Notes: a model not told the origin generated them from the letters alone. Shown: positions 27,525-38,773, counted from the stretch's first letter. The stretch is DNA of 64,000 nucleotides from Sphingomonas parva (ex Maeng et al. 2020) (GCF_004564275.1 NZ_SPDV01000030.1:28953-92952), one strand, 5' to 3'. Program-made: numbers and translations.

Positions 27525-28635
27525 GGCGCCGCAGCAGGCTTGCGACGCCTCGATCGGGGCCGAGCTCGTCGAGCGCCGCAGGCGGAAGCGGCCGCAGGCG
27601 CGCCGGATCGGCGAGACAGCGGCGGACGGTCTCGGCCAGCGCGACCGGATCGGCGGCAGGGACCGTGATCACCGTGTCCGGGAATTCCGCCGCGAGCGCC
27701 GCCACCGCCGGGCTGGCGCGGGTGACGATCGGCTTGCCGGCGCTCAGCACCTGGAACATCTTGTTCGGGATCACCCGGCCGGCCTTGGCGGATGCGCCGA
27801 AGATGCCGAGGCAGAGATCCGCGTGGCCGATCAGCGCCGGCAGCGCCGCATAGTCGACCCAGGGGAGCCAGCTGACGTTGGGCATCGCCTTTGTCTCCAG
27901 CGCGGCGCGCAGCAGCGGCTCCTGTTGGCCTCGCCCGACCAGAAGCCAGTGGAAAGGCGCGTCGACCGTCCGTCGCGCCGCCTCCAGGATCGTCTCGAGC
28001 CCGTGCAGCGGGATCAGCTGTCCGTAGAACAGCACCAGCGGCCTGCCGGCCGGGGCGGGCAGGGGCGGAACCGGCCCCGCCGGCGCTCGAAACAGGGGCT
28101 CGGCGCCGACCAGCACCGTCTCGAACCGGCTTCGATCGATGCCGAATTCGACGGCGAAGAAATCGCCATGCTGGTCGGTATCGACGAGGATGATGTCGGC
28201 CAGCCTGAGGCCGATCCGCTCGGCCAGCCAGATCAGCCTCGCGGGCAGCGAGCGCGGCCGGAGCATGGCGCGATCCCCGACGATCGTGTCGTGCAGCGGA
28301 AGAAAGGCGTCGAGGACGATCCTGCGCCCGCGCAGCCGCGCCGCGATCGCGGCGAAAAACACGTCGGGGATGCCGGGATAGGGCAGCAGCACCGCGCCGC
28401 CGCGCGGCGCCCGCAGCAGCTTCAGCATCGCGGCGGGATAGGCGGCCAGCAGGGTCAGCGCCGCCCTGAGCAGCCGGCCTCGCCCGGCGACGGCCTTGTC
28501 CTCAATCCCGCGCCATGCCGCGATGTTGATCTCGCCGTCGAGCGCACCCACGCGGCGAAGGGCGTCGAGCAGAAGCCGCACGCGCGGCTTGCTCTCGTCA
28601 TAACCCCCCCAGGCGATCACATGAGCCCCTCGCAT
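27511..28635 (-). CDS. Family 4 glycosyltransferase (GT-B)
   Basis: The product is about 374 aa from the ATG at 28635 (MRGAHVIAWGGYDESK). It has a GT-B layout: an N-terminal acceptor domain and a C-terminal Glycos_transf_1 domain with PLVLFYGQLIPLHGLETILEA (phosphate-binding region) and the GIFGASAKAGRVIPNKMFQVLSAGKP stretch, which holds the E/x7/E-like donor region in degenerate form. It converges on the UPF0104 gene with a 14-base overlap. Probably cytoplasmic, adding a sugar to the same glycan. Confidence 0.83.
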   Translation of the reverse strand: MRGAHVIAWGGYDESKPRVRLLLDALRRVGALDGEINIAAWRGIEDKAVAGRGRLLRAALTLLAAYPAAMLKLLRAPRGGAVLLPYPGIPDVFFAAIAARLRGRRIVLDAFLPLHDTIVGDRAMLRPRSLPARLIWLAERIGLRLADIILVDTDQHGDFFAVEFGIDRSRFETVLVGAEPLFRAPAGPVPPLPAPAGRPLVLFYGQLIPLHGLETILEAARRTVDAPFHWLLVGRGQQEPLLRAALETKAMPNVSWLPWVDYAALPALIGHADLCLGIFGASAKAGRVIPNKMFQVLSAGKPIVTRASPAVAALAAEFPDTVITVPAADPVALAETVRRCLADPARLRPLPPAALDELGPDRGVASLLRRLSGG

Positions 28636-28753
28636 GCCGCCTTGTTGGCCGAACCCGCCGCCTCCGTCCATGTCCTTGCGCCGGTGGACGACGACAATGA
28701 TGGGCGACCCGAATCGTCGACGCTCGCGGGGCGGGTTTCGCAGCCGCTTTGCC

Positions 28754-28954
28754 TCAAAGCGGCTTGGGAAGCGCGGGACCCGGCCGGCGCATCATAAGCG
28801 GCGCATGGCGGTGGAGCCGATCCTTGACCGCGAGCCGCAGCTTCTTGAGCCGCAGCAACCGCATCCAGTCCGGTATCCTCCGCTTCAGCTCGCGCGAGAT
28901 CTCCTCGTCGAGCTTCCGGTGGATGAGGGTGAGGCGATAGGTGATGATATTCAT
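28754..28954 (-). CDS. DUF465 (YdcH family) protein
   Basis: The product is 66 aa from the ATG at 28954, with GGAGAG upstream. The core ITYRLTLIHRKLDEEIS and IPDWMRLLRLKKLRLAVKDRL is the DUF465 helical hairpin: a His-Lys-Leu-Asp turn, then a basic helix with L-K-x-x-R-L-x-x-K-D. The family is abundant in proteobacteria, and its function is not established. The C-terminal 15 residues are extra and Pro-rich. Confidence 0.8.
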   Translation of the reverse strand: MNIITYRLTLIHRKLDEEISRELKRRIPDWMRLLRLKKLRLAVKDRLHRHAPLMMRRPGPALPKPL

Positions 28955-29222
28955 GCCACTCTCCAATCGATGGTTGGTCATCGATCGGGTCGGCTGGCGA
29001 TGCGGAACGGCCTTTTCATACGAACGAGCGGCATCGAGCTGACCCGATGCGGTCCGACATCACGATCGTTCCCGGAAGAACGGCCGCCAGAGGGGCCCGG
29101 TCCCGCAGACTCGAGATGGGGCGGGGGCCGCCGGTTTCAAGCCGCGCGTCTTACGGAAAGCGGGCGTTTACTCCCGCCGTGTAGGCCATCCGTCGGGTGA
29201 GCCGCGCGACTGGGGAGGGGAC

Positions 29223-29981
29223 ATGCGCTCGATTGCCTTGGTCGCGCTGGCGCTGACTGCTCTGGGCTTTGCGGTTGCGGCCAACGGCTGGCTCGATTTT
29301 CGGCCGGTGCGGCGCATCCTCTGGCTTGGGGACAGCTATACCTACTCCAACAATCTGCCGGCGATGGTGGCGGAGATGGCCGATTCCGCCGGCTCCGAGG
29401 TGCGCTACGACATCACCATGAAGGCTTTCGCCAACGCCTCGCTCGAGGACCATTGGCGCAGCGCGAAGACGCAGGCGTTGCTCGCCGCGAGCGATTGGGA
29501 CCGGGTGCTCGTCCAGCCCGAAAGCACATTCCGGGCGCTGGAAGCGGGCAGTCCGTTCTTCGCTTATGGCGCGCGGCTGCTCGGCGGCGGCAGGCCGCGG
29601 CCGGCGATCGTCGTCAGCTGGACGGCGAGCGAGGCGTTGTACGAGGACGACCCGATCAGCCGCCCCGAGCATTTCCAGAATATCGAGCGCAACCACAAAG
29701 GTCTGGCGATGAAGACCGGCGCCGAGCTGATCGACGCGGCCCAGGTCTGAGAGGACCTGCTCGCCGAGCCCTTGCCCTTCTCCCTCTATCGCGAAGGCAA
29801 TCACCCGTCGCTGGCCGGCAGCTACGCCGCCGCGCTGGTCGTCTATGCCTGCCTGTCGAAGGGCGATGTGGACGCGGTGCGCTGGGTGCCGCGCGGACTC
29901 GGCGGCGAGCACGCCGCCCTGCTGCGTGCGAGAGTGGGGCAATCGCTGCGGGCGCGGCACATGGCGGGCGCGGCCGCCTAG
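29223..29981 (+). pseudogene. SGNH-type hydrolase interrupted by an in-frame TGA
   Basis: Codons from 29223 give a signal anchor (residues 1-20) and the SGNH block I motif LWLGDSYTYSNNLPAMV. At 29748-29750 the frame meets TGA after IDAAQV; without it, the same frame continues to 29981 with EDLLAEPLPFSLYREG, NHPSLAGSYAAALVV, which holds the catalytic His of block V. Relatives usually have Trp at this place, so a TGG-to-TGA change explains it. The Ser and His of the active site now lie in separate pieces, so the enzyme is probably dead unless the stop is read through or is a sequencing error. Confidence 0.75.
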
Positions 29982-30015
29982 ACCATCTGAATAGAGCGCC
30001 ATCGCGGGCGGCAGC

Positions 30016-31982
<1,967 letters not shown>

Positions 31983-32576
31983 TTAGGCGCGATGCGGCTC
32001 CGCCGCCAGACCCATGGATGCGAGTAAATGGTCTCTCGCGAGGTCGCGTGCTCTTCCCGGGGGCAGGCCGAGCGCGGCCGCCATCGATTCGCCGAGCAGG
32101 GAATCGCCGAGCGCCGCCAGCACCAGCCAGAGCGTGGTCTCGTGCACCGGGCGGTCCTCGTGGCCGGCGCCGAGATGGTCGACGAGATCGTGGATCGCCT
32201 CCAGCACCGGGTTGAGCGCGTCGCGATTGCCCGAAAGGATCATCCAGGCGGCCAGCGCGCCGGCCCCCTCGCGGCCGAAGGCGTCGAAGGTGCGGTCGAC
32301 GATCTCGCGCGGATCGGCCTCGCCCTGGCGGGCGCGCACCACCGCATCGCCGATCGCCGCGGTGATCCGCTCTGACAGATAGCGGCCGAGCTCCGCCTGG
32401 AGCTCGGAGGCCGAGCCGAAATGATGGAGGAGGTTGGCGTGGGTCCGGCCGATGCGCGCGGCGACCGCCTTCAGCGTCACCGCCTGCGGCCCGGCCTCGA
32501 TGAGCAGGGCGCGGGCGGCCTCGAGCGCGGCGGAACGGCTTTCCTGGGGTGAGAGGCGGGCGCGAACTGTTGACAT
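31983..32576 (-). CDS. TetR family transcriptional regulator
   Basis: The product is 197 aa from the ATG at 32576 (MSTVRARLSPQES). The N-terminal helix-turn-helix is AARALLIEAGPQAVTLKAVAARIG followed by RTHANLLHHFGS, the usual TetR recognition helix. The C-terminal ligand-binding part has the pattern WMILSGNRDALNPVLEAI. It is divergent from the metal-dependent hydrolase gene with 43 bases between starts; TTGACAtcaGTGTAA in that gap is an imperfect inverted repeat and a fair operator candidate. Confidence 0.88.
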   Translation of the reverse strand: MSTVRARLSPQESRSAALEAARALLIEAGPQAVTLKAVAARIGRTHANLLHHFGSASELQAELGRYLSERITAAIGDAVVRARQGEADPREIVDRTFDAFGREGAGALAAWMILSGNRDALNPVLEAIHDLVDHLGAGHEDRPVHETTLWLVLAALGDSLLGESMAAALGLPPGRARDLARDHLLASMGLAAEPHRA

Positions 32577-32619
32577 CAGTGTAAGTAACGGGCATGGGTC
32601 ATGGCCAAGGAGATACAGC

Positions 32620-33453
32620 ATGGCGAGCGTTGCGACACCCTCCGATCTCACCATCACGCCGCGCGACCAGCGCTTCGGGCGCGGCAGCAAGACCGACCGC
32701 TGGTGGCTGGGCGGCGATCCGGTCGGGACGGCCCTCTACAACGCGCTTTCCGCGACCTTCCCGAAAGGCGAGGCCTTCTTCGTCGAGAGCGTCCGCGCCT
32801 ATCGCGAGGGCGCCGATCCGAAGCTCGCCGCCGACATCAGGGCCTTCACCACCCAGGAGGTGATGCACAGCCGCGAGCATGTCGCGTTCAACAAGCGCGC
32901 GGTCGACGCCGGCTACGATCTCACCGAGCTCGTCCGGGTGGTCGACGAGCGGCTCGCGATCATCCGCGCCCGTCACCCGATCGTGAACCTCGCTGCGACC
33001 ATGGCGCTCGAGCATTTCACCGCCATGCTCGCGCACCAATTGCTCGCCGATCCCGCGCACCTGCGCGACGCCGATCCGGAGACTGCGGCGCTGTGGCGCT
33101 GGCACGCGGTCGAGGAGATCGAGCATAAGGGCGTCGCCTACGACACCTGGCTGCACGCCACCCGCGGAATGACCCGCTTCAAGCGCTGGAGCATCAAGGC
33201 GCGGGTGATGCTGCTCGTTACCGAGCATTTCCTCGTCGACCGGGCCAAGGGCGCGCTCGAATTGCTCCGCCAGGACGGGATCACCGGCCCGAAGGCATGG
33301 TGGCGGCTGTTCTGGTTCTCGTTCGTCCGGCCGGGAATGATGCGCAAGGTGATGGGCGCCTGGCTGAGCTTCTTCCTGCCGCGCTTCCACCCGTGGAACC
33401 ACGACGACCGCGCCCTGATCCAGGCCGAGGAGGCGAAGCCGGCCTACGCCTGA
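32620..33453 (+). CDS. Predicted metal-dependent hydrolase (PF10118 type)
   Basis: The product is 277 aa from the ATG at 32620, with AAGGAG seven bases upstream. The motif series FTTQEVMHSREHVAFN, NLAATMALEHFTAML and WHAVEEIEHKGVAYD gives E-x-x-H and E-H pairs on helices, as in ferritin-like di-metal proteins and in the Metal_hydrol family. The C-terminal part is basic and aromatic. The divergent TetR regulator probably controls it. The substrate is unknown. Confidence 0.82.
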   Translation: MASVATPSDLTITPRDQRFGRGSKTDRWWLGGDPVGTALYNALSATFPKGEAFFVESVRAYREGADPKLAADIRAFTTQEVMHSREHVAFNKRAVDAGYDLTELVRVVDERLAIIRARHPIVNLAATMALEHFTAMLAHQLLADPAHLRDADPETAALWRWHAVEEIEHKGVAYDTWLHATRGMTRFKRWSIKARVMLLVTEHFLVDRAKGALELLRQDGITGPKAWWRLFWFSFVRPGMMRKVMGAWLSFFLPRFHPWNHDDRALIQAEEAKPAYA

Positions 33454-33869
33454 CGATCGGGCTGTTCGGCGTCCGGCGGCGCAGTGGGCTGCGCCGGCGC
33501 CACGGGCGTGTAGGTCGGCGCCGCCTCGACCAGCAGGGCGAAGGCGACCCAGATGGCGAGCGTCGCCTCCAGCCGCTGGAGATCGCCGGTGCTGAGCGCC
33601 TCGGCATAATCGCCCGAGCTCAAGCGCAGGACGAGGGCGATGCCGATCAGGGCGAGGGTGGCGAGCGCGAGGAGCCGCCGATCGGACGTGGAGATCAGCC
33701 GGAGGCCGACGACGGCGGCGGACAGGAAGATCACCAGCTCGACATAGTCGCCGAGCGGCATCCGGCCGAGCGTGCCGAGATTGGCGCCGAGCAGCGCGCC
33801 GAAGAACAGGTTGAGGCCGTCGATCGTGCCGGCCTTCTCGCTTTTGGTCTGAAGAAGAAGAGATTTCAT
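33444..33869 (-). CDS. Small membrane protein with about four helices
   Basis: The product is 141 aa from the ATG at 33869. Hydrophobic segments at about 17-35, 45-62, 67-85 and 105-120 suggest four membrane helices, the first with a Gly-rich face (LFFGALLGANLGTLG). The C-terminal tail is Pro/Ala-rich. It overlaps the end of the convergent hydrolase gene by 10 bases. I do not recognise the family. Confidence 0.6.
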   Translation of the reverse strand: MKSLLLQTKSEKAGTIDGLNLFFGALLGANLGTLGRMPLGDYVELVIFLSAAVVGLRLISTSDRRLLALATLALIGIALVLRLSSGDYAEALSTGDLQRLEATLAIWVAFALLVEAAPTYTPVAPAQPTAPPDAEQPDRQA

Positions 33870-33929
33870 GCCCGCCCCCACGGTTTCGGGGAGGCTAACC
33901 CGAAGCCGCGGGAGGGGGAAGGGGAGGGT

Positions 33930-34496
33930 TCAGGCCGCCATGCGCGCGTCGGCCACGCAATCGTCCGCGGCCGCGGCCTCGCCCGAATCGAGGATCAACT
34001 CGTACTCGCGGCACGGCGCCGCCTCGCGCCGGCCCGCGCTGTAGCGCTGCACGACGCCCGCGGAGCGAAAGCCGAGCTTCTGCAGCACCCGGCCCGAGGC
34101 GGGATTGTCGACGAAATGGCCGGCCTGGATCCGCGATAGGCGCAGGCTGTCCCGGGCCATGGCGATCACCGCGCGGCCGGCCTCGGTGGCATAGCCCAGC
34201 CCCCAGAAGGGCCGCGCGATCCAATAGCCGAACTCCATTTCCCCGTCGGGGCGGCGGCCGAAGCCGATCGCGCCGGCGAGCTGCGGCGCGCCGAGCGTGC
34301 GGCGGAAGATCAGCATCGAAGGCGCGGTCAGGCAGCGCTCGGCGGCGAGGAAGGCCTCGGCATCGGCGAGCGTGTACGGCCAGGGCGCGCTGGCCAGGTT
34401 GCGAACGATCGCCTCGTCGGCCACCGCGGCGAACAGGGCGGGGGCGTCCTCGGCCCAGCCGGGCCTCAAGGCCAGTCTTTCCGTCCGTGCAAACAT
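33930..34496 (-). CDS. GNAT family N-acetyltransferase (RimJ/RimL-like)
   Basis: The product is 188 aa. MFARTERLALRPGWAEDAPAL is the usual RimJ/L-type opening. The acetyl-CoA site is in EFGYWIARPFWGLGYATEAGRAVI (the R/Q-x-x-G-x-G/A variant), and the family hallmark HFVDNPASGRVLQKLGFRSAG follows. Such enzymes acetylate ribosomal protein N termini, antibiotics or small amines. The substrate is not predictable here. Confidence 0.88.
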   Translation of the reverse strand: MFARTERLALRPGWAEDAPALFAAVADEAIVRNLASAPWPYTLADAEAFLAAERCLTAPSMLIFRRTLGAPQLAGAIGFGRRPDGEMEFGYWIARPFWGLGYATEAGRAVIAMARDSLRLSRIQAGHFVDNPASGRVLQKLGFRSAGVVQRYSAGRREAAPCREYELILDSGEAAAADDCVADARMAA

Positions 34497-34567
34497 GGTC
34501 TCGTCCTCTCTTCCCCTTGCCGGCCGCTACCCCCCACGGGTTACGGGCCGGTGACAGTTTCGAGGGA

Positions 34568-34601
34568 GAAACAAAAAGGGAGAGGGGGTGACCCCTCTCC
34601 C
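34568..34601 (-). terminator. Rho-independent terminator of the rplU-rpmA operon
   Basis: A 10-bp perfect stem GGGAGAGGGG/CCCCTCTCCC with a four-base loop is followed on the minus strand by TTTTTGTTTCTC. It lies about 65 bases past rpmA. Confidence 0.9.
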
Positions 34602-34666
34602 TCGAACGGTTCTCAACTGAGCACCTTGGGCCACCCCTGGACGGGCGACCCTTTATCGGTGGCCCG

Positions 34667-34936
34667 TTATTCCGCTGCTTCGCTAATCATGTCCACACAC
34701 ACGTATTTGCGGCCGAGCTTCCCGTCGCGGAACGAGACTCGACCTTCGGTAAGCGCAAAAAGGGTGTGGTCCTTGCCCATGCCGACGTTGGCGCCCGGGT
34801 ACCAACGGGTACCGCGCTGACGCACGATGATGTTGCCGGCGAGCACCTGCTCACCGCCGAACTTCTTCACGCCGAGACGGCGGCCCGCAGAGTCGCGACC
34901 GTTGCGCGAGGAGCCGCCTGCTTTCTTATGTGCCAT
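34667..34936 (-). CDS. rpmA: 50S ribosomal protein L27
   Basis: L27 sits near the peptidyl-transferase centre. The product is 89 aa and begins [20 protein letters not shown], the standard start without the cleaved leader seen in Firmicutes. [18 protein letters not shown] and the KDHTLFAL segment are conserved. It follows rplU after 53 bases and is closed by a strong terminator. Confidence 0.98.
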   Translation of the reverse strand: MAHKKAGGSSRNGRDSAGRRLGVKKFGGEQVLAGNIIVRQRGTRWYPGANVGMGKDHTLFALTEGRVSFRDGKLGRKYVCVDMISEAAE

Positions 34937-34989
34937 CTCTACTCTGCCTTCGTCTTACTCGTCATCGCCAGCGGCGATTCGATTGTCTC

Positions 34990-35505
34990 TTACTCGGAAT
35001 CGCTCTTCGAGGCGACCGGGGTGTCGGTCATCGGGCTCTCGGCCCCCTCGGTCTTGAGCGGCGCCTGCGCCTTGGCGTCGGCCTTCTTGGCGCGCGGCTT
35101 CTTGGCCGGCGCCTCGGCCGCGACCGGCGCCGCGGTCTCGGCGGCCGCCGGAGCCTCGGCCGGGGCGGCAGCCTTCTTGGCGGCCTTCGGCTTGGCGGCG
35201 GCCTTCTGGTCGCCGATTCCGACGATGCGCAGGATCGTGTGCTGCTGGCGGTGGCCCTTCTTGCGCCGGTAGTTGTGGCGGCGGCGCTTCTTGAAGACGA
35301 TCACCTTCTCGCCCTTCGCCTGGGCGATGATCTCGGCGGAGACGGTGAGGCCGTCAGTCGCGCGCAGCTCGGAGCCTTCGCCCGCGAGCAGGACGTCGCC
35401 CAAAGTGATGGTGTCGCCTGCCTCGCCAGCAAGCTTTTCAACGACGATCTTGTCTCCAGCGGCAACGCGATACTGCTTGCCGCCCGTGCGCACGACTGCG
35501 AACAT
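34990..35505 (-). CDS. rplU: 50S ribosomal protein L21 with Ala/Lys-rich extension
   Basis: From the ATG at 35505 ([14 protein letters not shown]) the product is 171 aa. Residues 1-100 are L21, with [20 protein letters not shown] as the RNA-binding tail. The remaining 70 residues are an Ala/Lys/Pro/Glu-rich tail ([19 protein letters not shown]), longer than in E. coli L21 (about 103 aa) but usual in sphingomonads. An ATG 12 bases upstream is a less likely start. Confidence 0.97.
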   Translation of the reverse strand: MFAVVRTGGKQYRVAAGDKIVVEKLAGEAGDTITLGDVLLAGEGSELRATDGLTVSAEIIAQAKGEKVIVFKKRRRHNYRRKKGHRQQHTILRIVGIGDQKAAAKPKAAKKAAAPAEAPAAAETAAPVAAEAPAKKPRAKKADAKAQAPLKTEGAESPMTDTPVASKSDSE

Positions 35506-35670
35506 GGCTTGTCTCAACTACCTTCCAGCTTTTTCCCGCAAGCGGAATCGGCGAGGCCGACGGCTCCGCGCAGGAGAGTTGAGGGCTGCTACAGGGAGGG
35601 GCGCGTCATGTCAACCAAGCGCGCGCCCTAATTTCGGCCCCGCGTGCGGACGCCGCGGCCGCGCGCCCGA

Positions 35671-36066
35671 TCAGTGGGTGCGCTCACGGCGCAGGCGATA
35701 GCGGCCCGCGGCATAATCGTCGAACAGCCCGGCGATCTCGGGATGGTCGACCGGTTCGTCGCTCTCGTCGGGCAGCAGATTCTGCTCGCTGACGTAGGCG
35801 ATGTAGCTCGATTCGCCGTTCTCGGCGAGGAGGTGGTAGAAAGGCTGGTCCTTGGCCGGACGGATGTCCTCCGGGATCGCCTGATACCATTCCTCGCTGT
35901 TCGAGAAGACCGGATCGACGTCGTAGATCACGCCGCGGAAGTCGAACAGCCGGTGGCGGACGACGTCGCCGATGGTGAACTCGGCGTGGGAGACGGCGGG
36001 AGCGGCGACGGGAGAGACGGTGGCGCCGCCGTCCAGATCGGACGGGGAATTCTGGAAACCCTGCAT
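35671..36066 (-). CDS. hspQ: Heat shock protein HspQ
   Basis: HspQ (YccV-like) is known in enterobacteria as a Lon specificity enhancer and a hemimethylated-DNA-binding protein. The product is 131 aa. After a 25-residue variable start it has FTIGDVVRHRLFDFRGVIYD, then NSEEWYQAIPEDIRP, QPFYHLLAENGESSYIAYVSEQNLL, which are family hallmarks. It is read away from the adjacent tRNA gene and is the last core gene before the island. Confidence 0.92.
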   Translation of the reverse strand: MQGFQNSPSDLDGGATVSPVAAPAVSHAEFTIGDVVRHRLFDFRGVIYDVDPVFSNSEEWYQAIPEDIRPAKDQPFYHLLAENGESSYIAYVSEQNLLPDESDEPVDHPEIAGLFDDYAAGRYRLRRERTH

Positions 36067-36178
36067 GCCGCCAATCTAGGTATTGTCCGCAAAATCGCAA
36101 GCCGAGCCTTGGCAAGCGCGGATCGCTGGGCTAAGCGCCCCGCCGTCGACCCCGCCGAACCGGCGGCAGACCTTTCGC

Positions 36179-36268
<90 letters not shown>

Positions 36269-37163
36269 CTTCTCCTGATCAAGCGCCTCCAATCGACGTG
36301 GATCGTCGTGCCGTCTCTCGGGGAACAGGCGCATTCTCGTTCAGGCGACGTCGATTCTTGTCAGCCATAGTCACCCAAACGGTGGCACGGGTGGGGGCAC
36401 GCTCCGCCCATTTGGGGGCATCGGCCGCCTTGAGCTCGCGACCCAGTACCGGAGATCGCTTCACCAGTGTCGGGGAGGCCGGTAAGCGGACATCGGCAAG
36501 GGCCGCTGCGCTGCGGTTCGAAGGTCGGAGGCTAGACTAGACTCCTATGTCGCGTCTGCGAATCCTCAGCGCTTGAAGAGCCGCCGCGGCGGCGGCGGAT
36601 GCCTGAAGTGGGGGCTATCGGCGGGGCAGCGTAGCGCCCAGATAATGGCAGGAAGGTGGGGCATGACTCGGCCGAGTACGAGCCCGACAGCTACTATGAA
36701 TGCCTCCGCCATCGCCAGTCCCTCGCCATCGTTCCATTCGCGTCCGTCCACTCCTATGGGGGTGGCACCACGCGTTACAGCCGTCAGCAATACCGCGTCC
36801 TCACGCGCACAATCATGCAATTCCTCGCCGAGAATCCACAGGATTCCGCGGGTGTATTCCGCTCATCTGCGGGTCCGCTGCCCGTGCTTCTTACCTCTCG
36901 AACGGATCCAACCTGACGGCGCTACGCTTCCCTCCGATCTCCGCTACCGCCCTCAGACTTTTAGCGGCTCTCCCGCGTAAGACCCTGTATCCCGAATCCA
37001 AGATCTTGTGCGCCACAGCGACCTACGTGGTCGGCCGGCCGATGCGTTCCTGGGCGTCGATCAGGCTACCTCATCTAGCGCCAGGAGACCTCAGGCTTGG
37101 TTGATGCATGTCAGAGAAATGTAAGTATCGCCAAGAATGCCTAGCAGGGTATACGAAAGCTTC
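36269..37163. other. Non-coding stretch between tRNA-Ser and the integrase gene
   Basis: I see no convincing gene. Short open frames on both strands (a 61-aa one on the minus strand ending near 36279 and a 135-aa one on the plus strand from 36573) lack ribosome sites and family features. The segment near 36370-36440 is rich in GGGGGCA/TGCCCCC-like words. It probably contains attL arms and remnants of earlier integrations. Confidence 0.5.
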
Positions 37164-37195
37164 TGGATACTTAAGGTCATGATTGGATCTTAAGG
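37164..37195 (+). repeat. Direct repeat ahead of the integrase gene
   Basis: TGGATACTTAAGG (37164) and TGGATCTTAAGG (37184) are near-identical and 20 bases apart, ending just before the int start. They could be arm-type integrase or AlpA sites; the second also supplies the TAAGGA ribosome site. Confidence 0.5.
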
Positions 37196-37202
37196 AAATA
37201 GA

Positions 37203-38498
37203 ATGCTTACCGATGCAGAGTGTAGAGGCGCCAAGGCCCGTGAAAAAGCCTACAAGCTTGCTGATGGCGGAGGGTTGCTGCTCCACGTTTCTACCAGCGG
37301 GCATCGGTCATGGCGCTTTAAATACAGGTTTGGCGGCAAGGAGAAGCAGCGCGTTCTCGGGAGCTATCCTGAGCTTGGCCTCAAGGAGGCTCGCGCGATG
37401 CGCGACGACGACAAGCGCCTCCTGCGGGAAGGCAAGGATCCCAGCATCGAAGCGAAGCGAGCCGCTCTGGCGAGCCGTGTGTCGGCCGCCGACACGTTCG
37501 AGCTCCTCGCCCGCGAGTGGTACGGAAAGCAGAAGGCGCGTTGGAAGCCGGTCCACGCTGCGGACGTCCTCGAGAGCCTCGAGCGCGATGTTTTCCCGGA
37601 CCTTGGCGCTTTGCCTGTCGTTTCGATAAGCGCGCCTCTTGTCCTCGCAACGCTGCAGAAGGTCGAGAAACGCGGCGCTATCGAAACCGCGCATCGGCTC
37701 CGTCAGCGGATTTCCGCGGTTTTCGTCTACGGCATCGCTGCCGGACGCGCTGGCTTCGATCCCGCCGCGTCCCTTGGCAAGGTGCTCGAGGCGAAGCCCT
37801 CCGGCCGTCGCTGGCCGGCGGTGACCACGATCGAGCGCGCTCGGAAGGTTCTTGCGGCCACCGATTCAGCGGAAGCCACGCCGACTGTGAAGCTCGCGTC
37901 TCGGTTCCTCGCTCTGACCGCGCAACGCCCGGGAATGATCCGCTGGCTGAAATGGGACGAACTGCAGGGGGTGGACCTGAAGGGCGACTCGACGCCCGGA
38001 ATGGCCATGTGGAAGATACCGGCAGGCAAGATGAAGCAGGAACTTGCCTTGCGCGATGATCAGGCTTTCGAGCACCAGGTCCCGCTAGTCCCCGAAGCTG
38101 TCGAGGTCCTGCGGCAGGCCTATGCGTTCAGCTCCGGCAGCGAGTACGTGTTCTCGGGCGGTCATTCGATCCTGAGGCCGATGTCAGAGAACGCCTTGAG
38201 CTATTTGTATCTGCGCGAAGGCCTGCGCGGAATCCATGTTCCGCATGGCTGGCGCGCGACGTTCTCGACGCTGATGAATGAGTGGGTCAACGCGCAGGGG
38301 CTGGAGAACGATCGTATGGTCATCGACCTGATGCTGGCGCATGTCCCGGCGGGGATCTCGGCGAGCGAGCTTCGCTACAACCGCGCGATGTTCATGAATC
38401 GTCGCTGGGAGCTGGCAGCGATCTGGGCAGAGAGCTTGCTGAAGGGGGCGTCCAGCGCCGCCGCCGTTGTGGAAGGGCGGCGGCGTGGACGTGTGTGA
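37203..38498 (+). CDS. int: Tyrosine-type site-specific integrase (P4/DUF4102 family)
   Basis: The product is 431 aa. Residues 1-90 are the DUF4102 arm-binding domain (YKLADGGGLLLHV, then WRFKYRFGGKEKQRVLGSYPE), as in P4-like island integrases. The catalytic domain shows R242 (QRPGMIR), H348 and R351 (HGWRATFST), H380 (LAHVPAG) and the nucleophile Y392 (ELRYNRAMF), so it looks intact. It points away from tRNA-Ser, the expected arrangement for an element integrated at the tRNA 3' end. Confidence 0.95.
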   Translation: MLTDAECRGAKAREKAYKLADGGGLLLHVSTSGHRSWRFKYRFGGKEKQRVLGSYPELGLKEARAMRDDDKRLLREGKDPSIEAKRAALASRVSAADTFELLAREWYGKQKARWKPVHAADVLESLERDVFPDLGALPVVSISAPLVLATLQKVEKRGAIETAHRLRQRISAVFVYGIAAGRAGFDPAASLGKVLEAKPSGRRWPAVTTIERARKVLAATDSAEATPTVKLASRFLALTAQRPGMIRWLKWDELQGVDLKGDSTPGMAMWKIPAGKMKQELALRDDQAFEHQVPLVPEAVEVLRQAYAFSSGSEYVFSGGHSILRPMSENALSYLYLREGLRGIHVPHGWRATFSTLMNEWVNAQGLENDRMVIDLMLAHVPAGISASELRYNRAMFMNRRWELAAIWAESLLKGASSAAAVVEGRRRGRV

Positions 38499-38502
38499 CG
38501 GA

Positions 38503-38697
38503 CTATCTGCGAGAGCGCGGACGGTCCAAGAACCAATTGCGCACTTCCTCCGAAATCCAAACCTTCTTCCCAGGGCTGAAATAGCGCGGTTCCGGAAAGT
38601 CTGACTGACCGGAATAGCGACCAGCGGTGGAGACGCTGACATTGCCCATTGCCGCCACTCCCTTGATGCTGATGAACGCTGGTACCGTAGGCTTCAT
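38503..38697 (-). CDS. AlpA-like excisionase/regulator
   Basis: From the ATG at 38697, with AAAGGAG seven bases upstream, the product is 64 aa. It has the MerR-like winged helix of AlpA proteins: FISIKGVAAMGNVSVSTAGRYS, then FPEPRYFSPGKKVWISEEVRNWF. AlpA proteins direct excision of P4-like elements and regulate integrase genes. It is convergent with int, four bases apart. The recognition helix reads NVSVSTAGRY, somewhat atypical. Confidence 0.82.
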   Translation of the reverse strand: MKPTVPAFISIKGVAAMGNVSVSTAGRYSGQSDFPEPRYFSPGKKVWISEEVRNWFLDRPRSRR

Positions 38698-38773
38698 TCT
38701 GATCTCCTTTCGCTGAGGAGCCCATTCTCGCCTTGGTGGCCCGTCCGAATAAACGCAGGGAAATGAGTTTTTC

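Noticed and set aside
29748..29750. TGA read as selenocysteine
   Set aside because: The position is Trp in relatives and is not an active-site Cys/Sec position. I saw no obvious SECIS-like hairpin directly behind it. A nonsense mutation is simpler.
36573..36980. Open frames between tRNA-Ser and int
   Set aside because: Overlapping frames on both strands, Ser/Pro/Arg-rich, with no ribosome site or family likeness.
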